Positions 1-7,741 of a stretch of DNA of 64,000 nucleotides are shown here, piece after piece. The position numbers and the translations under genes are program-made. The DNA is from Bacillota bacterium (GTDB lineage: Bacteria; Bacillota; Clostridia; Lachnospirales; Lachnospiraceae): assembly GCA_023435895.1 (NCBI GenBank), contig JAEZLH010000005.1:25018-89017 (forward strand), read 5' to 3'. The notes beneath the pieces were generated by a model. It saw only the letters and a program-made list of their open reading frames with translations. It made no database searches and was not told the origin of the DNA. Position 1 is the stretch's first letter; the number at the start of each line of letters is the position of its first letter.

Positions 1-397
1 GAGTTGCTACAAGGATATCCACGCCCTTGCGCAGTTCCTCCTCCTGAGGCTTTTGGGATACGCCACCGAAGATAACACAAGCTTTTAACTTTGTATATTT
101 TCCATAGGTACAAAAGCTTTCATATATTTGAAGCGCAAGCTCTCTGGTTGGTGTTACAACTAAAGCACGTATTTTCCGTTCTGAAGTGTGGGACGTTTTC
201 TCCTCACTGATTAGTTGCAGTGTTGGTATTGCAAACGCTGCTGTTTTACCGGTACCGGTCTGTGCACAGCCAAGCAAATCCCTACCGCTTAATATATGAG
301 GGATTGCCTTTTCCTGTATGGGTGTTGGAACGGTATAATTTTCATTCTCAAGTGCTTTTAAAATAGCTGGTATCAGCTTTAACTCATTAAATTGCAT
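1..397 (-). CDS. DEAD-box RNA helicase, N-terminal part (cut by window edge)
   Basis: The visible part is the first ~132 residues of an ATP-dependent RNA helicase. It shows the Q motif (TPIQEKAIPH), motif I (CAQTGTGKTAAF) and motif Ia (VTPTRELALQ), and is cut before the DEAD box. The spacing is that of RhlE/CshA-type helicases, which unwind structured RNA during ribosome assembly, decay or cold adaptation; the exact paralogue cannot be told. The start MQFNEL fits the family, but its SD is displaced. The only strong SD (complement of 436-440) sits just before a mini-frame of ATG-ATG-CAT-TAG, about 38 nt upstream of the chosen ATG. An in-frame extension to an ATG at 475 is open but has no SD. 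The helicase call is firm; the start is uncertain. Confidence 0.9.
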   Translation of the reverse strand, partial: MQFNELKLIPAILKALENENYTVPTPIQEKAIPHILSGRDLLGCAQTGTGKTAAFAIPTLQLISEEKTSHTSERKIRALVVTPTRELALQIYESFCTYGKYTKLKACVIFGGVSQKPQEEELRKGVDILVAT

Positions 398-653
398 ATT
401 TGTTTGTATGATGTATTTATCTAATGCATCATACGCTCCTCTCTTTATTGCCTGTGTTATTAAATGTGAAACCATATATAATTTTTCGTTGCCAGTACAT
501 TTGAATAAAATTTGTTATCGAATCTGCCTGGTGATTTAGCTTTGACTTCGAGGTTTAACTTTGGCCCTCTACTCCTACGAACTAGTTTCAGCTTCACAAT
601 TATATTTATTTATTTGCATGTAAGTCGTTTTATATATTTGCCTACAATCTCTG

Positions 654-1181
654 TTATATCTTCCTATACTTAATTGTCAACCCTTTTAAGAAGGTTCTGA
701 CATATCGCTCTCCGCACTCCTTATAATTACGTTGTCCTTCTCTGCGCAATACAGCGCTTAGCTCACTACTGGAAAGGTTAACTTTCGCTGCTTTGAATAT
801 ATCAAGCATGTCATCTCCTGTAAGAGATAATGCGATTTTTATCTTCTTTAGAAACACATTATTGACTGATTTATTATCCTTGATCATAAATACATCTTTT
901 TGCGGTTCACCCGGCTTCGCTTCTTGCTTTCCTCTTTTCATATTAATAAAGCCGTTCAAAAAGGACTCAAACATAAAGTTGTTACATTTCTTCATATCAT
1001 CATTTGCGATAAATTCATATTTGTCTGAATCTATGTCACTAACGTTTTTTGGCTTTAGTAAAATTCTTTGCAGTTCTTCTCTCGTTACTGTGATTCCTCC
1101 CAGTTTAAAGATCTCTACCATATCGATATCCTTAATATCAAGGGCGTATCTTAATCTTATTAGTATATCGTTGTTATTCAA
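654..1181 (-). CDS. DUF1456 family protein (YehS-like)
   Basis: A 175-residue soluble protein built of two homologous helical repeats. Residues ~4-45 (ILIRLRYALDIKDIDMVEIF) and ~108-150 (FLKKIKIALSLTGDDMLDIF) align with each other, and each is followed by an L-S/T-x-x-E-L-x-x-[IV]-L segment. This is the DUF1456/YehS pattern; its biochemical role is unknown. The start is TTG at 1179-1181, supported by AAGGAGG five bases upstream. It is monocistronic and reads toward the helicase gene. The rightward frame overlapping it is an antisense shadow. Confidence 0.85.
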   Translation of the reverse strand: MNNNDILIRLRYALDIKDIDMVEIFKLGGITVTREELQRILLKPKNVSDIDSDKYEFIANDDMKKCNNFMFESFLNGFINMKRGKQEAKPGEPQKDVFMIKDNKSVNNVFLKKIKIALSLTGDDMLDIFKAAKVNLSSSELSAVLRREGQRNYKECGERYVRTFLKGLTIKYRKI

Positions 1182-1851
1182 CTTAACCTCCTTGCTGCCT
1201 TCCTGGCAGTATCAGCTCTTAGAAGAAACTTTATATCCAATATATCTTTCATTTATTGAAAATCTACACTTCAGAGCATTAATAGTATTCTTCGTTTCGC
1301 CTTGTATCGAATGAATTATGTCAATTATCATCTTATAATAAATATGCCAAATACTCGTCTACCTGTTTTTAGCTTGTTTCTAGTTGTCTTGGTACAATTT
1401 TAAATAGGGTTTATACTTTTTTATCATCCCAGTCATTCTTTATTCTATCATTATACCACTTTAAGAAACTTACTATCACCATTTTTCACTGATTAATCTT
1501 CATAAGCACTAACCAATTTTACATGGGTATTCTATGAAATGCAATAAAAACTATTTCTAATAGCCATGCGGCTCCTCCAAATTTGACTTGGTAGGTTGTT
1601 TTAAGTGATTTACTTCAACATCAAAAAAGAAAATTCCTTATTATATTTGCTTTTCATGAAAAGTGTATACCAAATTAGTTGCGAAATAGGATCACCTTAG
1701 ATAAACATGTAAATAAAAACGCCTCATATTGATTAATATAGTTTTTTATGATATGGTAAATAAATACAGAATCTTTCTATAAACGATCTATTCAAAATAT
1801 CAAGTAAGCTGATTCTCTCATAATAATCAACATAATAAGAGGTGACTTTCA
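1182..1851. other. 670-base gap without a supported gene
   Basis: AT-rich intergenic DNA between two divergently read genes. I find no RNA gene or convincing terminator. On the minus strand near 1545-1657 there is a short frame starting MKSKYNKEF and a second frame ending HLKQPTKSNLEEPHGY. The first resembles the beginning of IS3-type transposases but is far too short and interrupted to call. A GGAGGAG followed by an 11-codon frame (1567 down to 1532) is also present. The right end must carry the promoter of the lipoprotein gene. Confidence 0.4.
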
Positions 1852-2322
1852 ATGAAATATTCATATAAACTAACGGCTTTTTTATTTATTTGTTCATTAA
1901 TATTTAGTTCATGCAGCAATAAATCTAATGATTTTAATTTTAAAACAAAGACTATAACTCTATATGAATTAGTAAAAGAAAACGAAACTTACCGTTTCCA
2001 TAAACACAAGTCTATTACTGATAAAAAAACCGTAAATAAAATTGTTGGTGATTGTCAAGATTTTAATTTTAAAGGTTTAACTAGTGAGGAAGTTGCAAAT
2101 TTAGATTTGAGGTATTATTTGGTGTTTGATGACAGCAAAGTTGTTATTCAATTCGGGGACTTAGATACCAGTATGGGTCGCTTAGGCAGAGACTTTAATG
2201 CTGATTATCAAAACGAAGGAGGTTTTAAAGACAAAGATATAGCAAATTATGATATTACCGATTCCTATTATGTACACATTCCATTACAAACATTAAAGAT
2301 ATTTGAGAACTATATTGACTAA
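1852..2322 (+). CDS. small secreted lipoprotein of unknown function
   Basis: A 156-residue precursor with an N-terminal Lys, a hydrophobic segment and a lipobox (IFSSC, Cys21), followed by a Ser/Asn/Lys linker. It should be lipid-anchored on the outer face of the membrane. The mature part (~135 residues) is acidic, mixed alpha/beta and matches no family I recognise; a GDLDTSMGRLGR stretch is distinctive. AGAGGTGA precedes the ATG at good spacing. It stands alone, ~240 bases before the methyltransferase gene. Lipoprotein status is well supported; function is unknown. Confidence 0.8.
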   Translation: MKYSYKLTAFLFICSLIFSSCSNKSNDFNFKTKTITLYELVKENETYRFHKHKSITDKKTVNKIVGDCQDFNFKGLTSEEVANLDLRYYLVFDDSKVVIQFGDLDTSMGRLGRDFNADYQNEGGFKDKDIANYDITDSYYVHIPLQTLKIFENYID

Positions 2323-2420
2323 ACGTAGTTATTTCAACATCAGTTTCATTTAGTATGTGTTTGACAGTACATCCATAAAAGCAGGGTATAAGATATGCAC
2401 CGCTCCCTAACTACCATAAG

Positions 2421-2457
2421 GAGAGTATATCAATATTACTCTGCTCTTTTTATCGAC
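2421..2457 (+). terminator. weak stem-loop with T-run after the lipoprotein gene
   Basis: An AGAGTA/TACTCT-type arm pair around a short loop is followed within a few bases by CTCTTTTT. The orientation suits termination of the upstream lipoprotein transcript. The stem is only ~6 bp with poor extension, so this is a weak call. Confidence 0.35.
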
Positions 2458-2559
2458 TCTACTCCCTCTAAAATCATTTCTAAGTTTGCTATTGTCTAAG
2501 GTATTTGATATCATAGAACTTGTTACAATATTATATATCGAATAAAGGTGGAATCAAGA

Positions 2560-3609
2560 ATGGAAAGTCAAGAACAGCAACATCAACGCCGCCCAAGATA
2601 TAAGGGCACTCATCCAAAAGCGTTTAAAGATAAATACAAAGAACATCAACCTGAAAAATATGCGGATGCCATAGAAAAAGTCATCCAAAAAGGTAATACT
2701 CCCGCCGGAATGCATCGCTCCATATGTGTAAATGAAATTTTGGAATTCTTACAGATTACCCCCGGACAAACTGGGCTGGATGCGACCTTGGGTTATGGCG
2801 GACATACCTTAGAGATGCTAAAATGTCTGAATTCTGAGGGTCATTTGTATGCAACAGATGAAGACCCTGTTGAATTACCACGCACCAGAGAGCGTTTGGC
2901 TGGCTTAGGCTATGGACCTGAAATTCTAACAATAAAACATATGAACTTTGCAGGAATAGACCAAATTGCTGCCGAAGCAGGACCGCTTAATTTTGTATTG
3001 GCGGATTTGGGTGTGTCCTCCATGCAAATAGATAATCCCGATCGAGGTTTCTCCTATAAAACAGAGGGTCCGTTGGATTTGAGATTAAATCCTACCAAAG
3101 GTATCTCCGCAGCGGAACGCTTAAAGACCATATCACAGGACGAGTTATACGGAATGCTACTAGAAAACTCGGATGAACCCTATGCAGCTGAAATCGCTCG
3201 TGCCATCATTTGGGCAATAAAAAAGGGAACTGAAATCTCAACTACGACGCAGCTCCAGCAAATTATTAATGATGCTCTGAAATTCATTCCGGAGAAAGAA
3301 CGGAAAGAGGCTGTTAAGAAATCCTGTCAAAGATGCTTTCAAGCCTTGCGTATTGATGTGAATAAAGAATTTGAAGTGTTGTACGAATTTTTAGAGAAGC
3401 TACCGAATGCTCTTGCTAAGGGCGGGCGTGTTGCAATCCTATCCTTTCATTCCGGTGAGGATCGTCTTGTTAAAAAATCCTTTCAGCATTACTTTAGAGA
3501 AGGCATTTATCAGGAAATATCTCCGAATTTTATACGACCTTCCCAAGAAGAATGTAATACCAATAGTAGAGCACGCTCAGCCAAGTTGCGGTGGGCGATT
3601 AAAGCGTAA
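2560..3609 (+). CDS. RsmH-like SAM-dependent rRNA methyltransferase
   Basis: A 349-residue RsmH/MraW-family protein. RsmH N4-methylates C1402 of 16S rRNA using SAM. Visible motifs are the SAM loop LDATLGYGGHTLEML, the acidic motif LADLGVSSMQIDNPDRGFSY, DLRLNPTKG, FQALRIDVNKE and the C-terminal ILSFHSGEDRLVK. It is longer than usual (~310 residues) because of a basic N-terminal extension (residues ~1-50, rich in H, K, R and P). The usual HxPVLL entry motif is replaced by MHRSICVNEIL. The ATG at 2560 is chosen over the in-frame GTG at 2548 because AAAGGTGG is correctly spaced for the ATG and overlaps the GTG. It lies alone rather than in the division and cell-wall cluster, so it may be a second, paralogous methyltransferase. 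Confidence 0.85.
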   Translation: MESQEQQHQRRPRYKGTHPKAFKDKYKEHQPEKYADAIEKVIQKGNTPAGMHRSICVNEILEFLQITPGQTGLDATLGYGGHTLEMLKCLNSEGHLYATDEDPVELPRTRERLAGLGYGPEILTIKHMNFAGIDQIAAEAGPLNFVLADLGVSSMQIDNPDRGFSYKTEGPLDLRLNPTKGISAAERLKTISQDELYGMLLENSDEPYAAEIARAIIWAIKKGTEISTTTQLQQIINDALKFIPEKERKEAVKKSCQRCFQALRIDVNKEFEVLYEFLEKLPNALAKGGRVAILSFHSGEDRLVKKSFQHYFREGIYQEISPNFIRPSQEECNTNSRARSAKLRWAIKA

Positions 3610-3668
3610 TTGATCGACATTTTACTGGTTTTAAGGAATCCTGTTTACGTTGTGTTTAACTTCTATTT

Positions 3669-3720
3669 AACCTCAGTTTAATTGGCAGCCTTATGATAGG
3701 GTTACTATTAAATTGAGGTT
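3669..3720 (+). terminator. long-loop terminator-like stem after the RsmH-like gene
   Basis: AACCTCAGTTTAAT (3669-3682) pairs with ATTAAATTGAGGTT (3707-3720): 14 bp with one G-U type mismatch and a 24-base loop, followed directly by ATTTTTAAG. Position and orientation fit termination of the methyltransferase transcript. Confidence 0.55.
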
Positions 3721-3814
3721 ATTTTTAAGTTTGGTGATTCCCTTTTGACGAATACTAGACAGAGGAGTTTTATATTCTGTTGGCAAACTTAGCAAATCAT
3801 ATGGAGGTACTGTA

Positions 3815-4720
3815 ATGATGTTTATAAGCCCAAAGAAAGCAGATAAAAACAAGAAAAATCTAGTATATGAACTAAAACTATCCGATGGCTCCGTATTGCC
3901 CTACCAAATTGTTGGCAGTGGAGACCCTATTATATTCATTCATGGTCTATTTGGAAAGGCTGAAGATTATAAAGAAGTGATTCAAAAAATTTCAAAAAAT
4001 TATTGTTGTATCTCCTTCGATTTAAGAGGTCATGGTAAATCTAAATCTGAAACTGGTTTTAAAATTGCTCAATTTGCGAAAGATCTAAAAGTATTAATTG
4101 ATTCCCTCTTCTTGATAAATCCTTCCATCGTTGGCTATTCAACTGGAGCTTTGACTCTCTTTAGTTACCTAGAGCAATTTGGCTGCAATAATCTTAACAA
4201 ATTAGTTTTTGTTGATATTACACCTAAGATGATTAATGATAAGAATTGGACATTAGGCTTATATCGTGGTGAGTACCATGAAGAGGATTATCATCGTGAT
4301 TTATTAACCATGAATCATAACTTTATAAAGTTCGCCTCATTTTTTACCTACAGAAACATGACAAAATATAATGAGTCTTCTGTTTATCGCAAGAATGCCA
4401 ACTTATTAAGTAAGCTGCTTGCAAAATTATTGATAGGTAACAATTACAAAAAACAGCATATGACCAGCGCACTATGGAAGGACATCGCCGGTTGCGATTT
4501 TAGGAACACGTTAAAAACAATAAAGGTTCCAACTGCATTTTTTTATGCAGATCCAGGCTCTTTATTTTCACCTGATACCGCCCATTATATGCAAAGCCAG
4601 GTCTTATATGATTCAATAACGGTCTCTTTTAAAAATGCTTCACATGCTTTACTCTTTTCACACGGAGAACAATTTGCGAAAGAATTAATAATCTTTATGA
4701 AGGAAGGGAAAACCCTATAA
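3815..4720 (+). CDS. alpha/beta-hydrolase fold protein
   Basis: A 301-residue soluble hydrolase. The oxyanion-hole motif is IIFIHGLFG (~41-49), followed by SFDLRGHGKS and the nucleophile elbow GYSTGALTL (GxSxG, ~Ser109). An acidic residue lies in FYADPGS (~245), and the catalytic His is in NASHALLFSHGEQF near the C terminus. The family includes esterases, peptidases and lactonases; the substrate cannot be inferred. GGAGG lies ~9 bases before two consecutive ATGs; the first is taken. It is convergent with the chemoreceptor gene and shares a bidirectional terminator with it. Confidence 0.85.
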   Translation: MMFISPKKADKNKKNLVYELKLSDGSVLPYQIVGSGDPIIFIHGLFGKAEDYKEVIQKISKNYCCISFDLRGHGKSKSETGFKIAQFAKDLKVLIDSLFLINPSIVGYSTGALTLFSYLEQFGCNNLNKLVFVDITPKMINDKNWTLGLYRGEYHEEDYHRDLLTMNHNFIKFASFFTYRNMTKYNESSVYRKNANLLSKLLAKLLIGNNYKKQHMTSALWKDIAGCDFRNTLKTIKVPTAFFYADPGSLFSPDTAHYMQSQVLYDSITVSFKNASHALLFSHGEQFAKELIIFMKEGKTL

Positions 4721-4814
4721 ACCGTGCAGCAGACATACTAATAATTTGGTATAACTTACATTCTTTGAAATAATACTCTAATTCTCAGGTAAGCCTATTT
4801 ATGACTTAAATTAA

Positions 4815-4877
4815 AAAAGAAGAAATAAGCATTGCACCACCAAATTTCCTACCGATGCACCGCTAATTTCTTCTTTT
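4815..4877. terminator. bidirectional terminator between convergent genes
   Basis: AAAAGAAGAAATAAGC (4815-4830) is complementary to GCTAATTTCTTCTTTT (4862-4877) with one mismatch. The outer arms form A/T tracts on both strands, so either transcript would end in a U-rich tail. It lies between the hydrolase (+) and chemoreceptor (-) stop codons. Confidence 0.65.
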
Positions 4878-4988
4878 CTTTTTATGATCTTTACCATGAC
4901 AAGAGTTTCTCAACTATCTTGCAGCCTTAAAGCACAATATCACTGTCTGTAATTTTTGCTAATAAAGAGTTTAACTTACTCTCCAACC

Positions 4989-7172
4989 TTACACCCTAAA
5001 CACCGCCACCGCTTTCAACAACTCCTCAGCCATTCCCGATAACTCTGTTGCTGATCTGGAGATTTCTTCTGAGATGCTGGTTTGCTCCTCGGTAGAGGCG
5101 GTTACTTCTTCAATATCTGCTCCTGATTCTTCAATTACACCGGCAATCTTTTGAATTGCTCCGGCTACGGAGTTGCTGGAGTTTTGTACTGTTACCACAA
5201 AGTCCACTACCTCTGTCATACCGTTTACCAGTTCAAATACTCTTTTTGCTATATCTTCAAATGCGATTTTAGATTCCTGAACCAATACGATACCATTTTT
5301 AACATATTGGGTCTCTGTCTGCATCATCTGCCCTGCTGACGCAATACTTTCTTTGATTTGTTCTATTTGAAGGGCAATATTCTTTACGGATGTCTGTGAT
5401 TGAGCAGCCAGTTTTCTAATTTGATCCGCTACAACTGCAAAGCCCCTGCCTTCTTCGCCGGCCCTTGCTGCTTCAATAGAAGCGTTCAAGGATAAGAGAT
5501 TGGTCTGTTCTGCTATAGAAGTAATTACATTGTTGATTTCACCGATTGCTTCAGATTGACGTACCAATTCCACCATAACCGATTCGATCTTTCCGGTCTG
5601 AACATTAATCTGCTCCATTCCTTCGATGGCATATCCAATCTTTTCTTCCCCTGTTTTAGCACGTTGATTTACTTTCTCCGCTTCCATCGCCATATAATTA
5701 ATTCTAGCTACGGAATCAGCCAGTTTCCCGTTCATATCTTGTGTACTTCCATTGATTGTTTCTGCATATTCAATCTGATTCTCAGAATTCGCACTGATTT
5801 CTTCCATTCGTGTTGAGATGCTTTCTGCGGTCATTGTTGTCTCTTCGGAGGCATTTGATAATTCCTCGCTGGAGTTTGTAAGCTGTTCGGATATCTGAGC
5901 TATGTTGTAAATCAAATCACGAATTGTCTTAACCATGATGCTAAGACCCCTTGTCATCTGTCCAAGTTCGTCTCCCTCTGATTTTTGATATACCTTACAC
6001 TTTTTACAGTCCTCCAGCTTTGAGAGAGTTCCATCTTGAATCATATTATTACAGAAGGTACCGGACACTTCCCAGCACTTTAAGTCTGGGTTGTTATAAG
6101 CCGGACATTCTTTCTTATCACAGTTTAGCACTTCCCAACATTTCTTTAAGTTTCTCTCTTCCACCTGAACGGTCATATTACCATGGGCAACATTCTCCAT
6201 GACATATTGAACCTTTTTAACTCTTCTTATCATGAAATAGGAATTCAGACCGGCTGCTATGGATGCTACGACCAGCATGAATGCTCCTACCATTAATATT
6301 TGTATCAACATTCTGTTAACATCAGCTAAATATTCTGATTTTACAGCATTGACCGATAATGACCATCCTTCTATCGGCATATACTTGTCCAACTTTTCGG
6401 TTCCTTCAAACGTGTAGCTTACTTGCCCTTCTTTACCAGCTAACATATTCGGCAATGCATCATTTAGTTGTGTAATGCCAAGATCCGATAATTTTGTATT
6501 AATCAAATTAGCCTTAGGATGATAGACAAAGGAACCATTCTCATCAATCAAAAATGCATATCCGCTTTCTCCAACTTTTATTGCTTTCAAAAAGTCTCTG
6601 ATATAGTTAATATTCATGGATGTAACAAGTGTACCCACCACCTTGAATTTCTTTATTATAGGTACGCTAACCGCTTCCACATAGTTAGAGGTTGCTTTGG
6701 ATACTAGAATTCCGCTATGTGCAATTTTTCCTTTCAAGCTTTCCTGAAAATATGTACGGGAGGATATATCCTCTCCAACCAACGCATTATTATTTGAGTC
6801 ATAGATTACTTTACCTTTGGCATCCACCAAGAGCACATTCTCCATATAAGGCGAATAAGAATCAATAAGTTCGTCAGCCATCACTTTAACTTTATCCATA
6901 TTGTTGCTTTCTATGGCGTCTGCTACGTCGGAAGATCTGCTTAGTATTGTAAGTTGCTTTTCTTGACTCTTTCTTACCTCCACTATTTTACTCTTAGCTT
7001 CCTGTAATTTTAACTGAATCTGTGTTTCAATTGCCTTTGTAACTGTAGCCGCGCTAATCCTATACGATATTGTTACAATTGCCATAACAAGAACCACTAT
7101 AATTATTAGGTTAATGAAAATGTTTTTAAATAGTAAACTATTCCTGACTTGCTTGGTATTATTTTTTTTCAC
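4989..7172 (-). CDS. methyl-accepting chemotaxis protein with cysteine-rich insert in the HAMP region
   Basis: A 727-residue membrane chemoreceptor. TM1 is at ~18-38. The extracellular dCache-type sensor (~40-280) contains YFQESLKGK and a typical SGYAFLIDENG core. TM2 is at ~288-310. The C-terminal signalling coiled coil includes the hairpin core AEQTNLLSLNASIEAARAGE. After the first HAMP helix, residues 345-392 contain seven Cys (345, 351, 356, 366, 374, 389, 392) in a CWEVLNC...CPAY...CWEV...C...CKKC pattern, followed by the DELGQM segment that normally starts the second HAMP helix. This resembles the two-CW cysteine modules of anaerobe sensors and could bind a metal or cluster. No chemotaxis genes adjoin it. 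The ligand is unknown. Confidence 0.92.
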   Translation of the reverse strand: MKKNNTKQVRNSLLFKNIFINLIIIVVLVMAIVTISYRISAATVTKAIETQIQLKLQEAKSKIVEVRKSQEKQLTILSRSSDVADAIESNNMDKVKVMADELIDSYSPYMENVLLVDAKGKVIYDSNNNALVGEDISSRTYFQESLKGKIAHSGILVSKATSNYVEAVSVPIIKKFKVVGTLVTSMNINYIRDFLKAIKVGESGYAFLIDENGSFVYHPKANLINTKLSDLGITQLNDALPNMLAGKEGQVSYTFEGTEKLDKYMPIEGWSLSVNAVKSEYLADVNRMLIQILMVGAFMLVVASIAAGLNSYFMIRRVKKVQYVMENVAHGNMTVQVEERNLKKCWEVLNCDKKECPAYNNPDLKCWEVSGTFCNNMIQDGTLSKLEDCKKCKVYQKSEGDELGQMTRGLSIMVKTIRDLIYNIAQISEQLTNSSEELSNASEETTMTAESISTRMEEISANSENQIEYAETINGSTQDMNGKLADSVARINYMAMEAEKVNQRAKTGEEKIGYAIEGMEQINVQTGKIESVMVELVRQSEAIGEINNVITSIAEQTNLLSLNASIEAARAGEEGRGFAVVADQIRKLAAQSQTSVKNIALQIEQIKESIASAGQMMQTETQYVKNGIVLVQESKIAFEDIAKRVFELVNGMTEVVDFVVTVQNSSNSVAGAIQKIAGVIEESGADIEEVTASTEEQTSISEEISRSATELSGMAEELLKAVAVFRV

Positions 7173-7741
7173 TGTCTTCTTCTCCTTCGCCTATCCCTAA
7201 TTGCTCCATCACTATAAATAAGCACTTACGCACTCATAAATTGTATCTATCTTATTAAAAGTCTTCCTATAATATATCTACTGCCTGTTGCAATTATGGT
7301 CTATCGATAGGAAAAGTTTCATTAACAATTATAACTATTTTTTCAACAATTTTCAACAATTTTCATTGGGTTTATCTGGTATTTTGGTATCATTTTTTAC
7401 CTATTTTTCACATATAGTTTAAATTAGTCAGTTACAGTCCAAGATTTAGTTTAAAATTTGCCTTGCATGTATTCACTATTGTCCTCGTAGAGCAATTCAA
7501 TTAAAAAATGGTAAAACTGTCTCCAAGGGAAGATATCACCATAAGAATATATCCATAAAGGATATCTCTTCCCTAAATAAATTAAGGTGGTTTATTTGGA
7601 TGAAGGCCTCTTGATTAATCTACTTCGATTAATCAACTCTCGTAATCTTCTTAATATAAGATTATTCTAACCAACTGGTTTTTTTAGCTGTATTTGGTGT
7701 ATAATTCACCTATTGTTATAAAATACTGGAGGATTACTATA
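7173..7741. other. 569-base divergent intergenic region with a hairpin
   Basis: AT-rich DNA between the chemoreceptor (-) and the TPR-methyltransferase (+), including a direct repeat of TTTTCAACAA near 7334-7360. The most structured part is AGGGAAGATATC (7526-7537) opposite GATATCTCTTCCCT (7561-7574), a 12-bp stem with a 2-nt bulge upstream of the methyltransferase gene. A 24-codon TTG-started frame (7596-7670) preceded by AAGGTGG is possible but unsupported. I see no known riboswitch. Confidence 0.4.

Noticed and set aside
793..1314. 173-codon rightward open frame
   Set aside because: Lies antisense to the DUF1456 gene, has no SD, and encodes a Ser/Phe/Leu-rich product typical of shadow frames.
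1545..1657. Possible transposase remnant (minus-strand MKSKYNKEF start, then a shifted frame ending EEPHGY)
   Set aside because: Too short, interrupted by stops, no terminal repeats; the resemblance to an IS3 OrfA start could be chance.
7596..7670. 24-codon TTG-started frame with AAGGTGG upstream
   Set aside because: Leu/Asn/Ile-rich, no family resemblance, and lies in AT-rich DNA where such frames are common.
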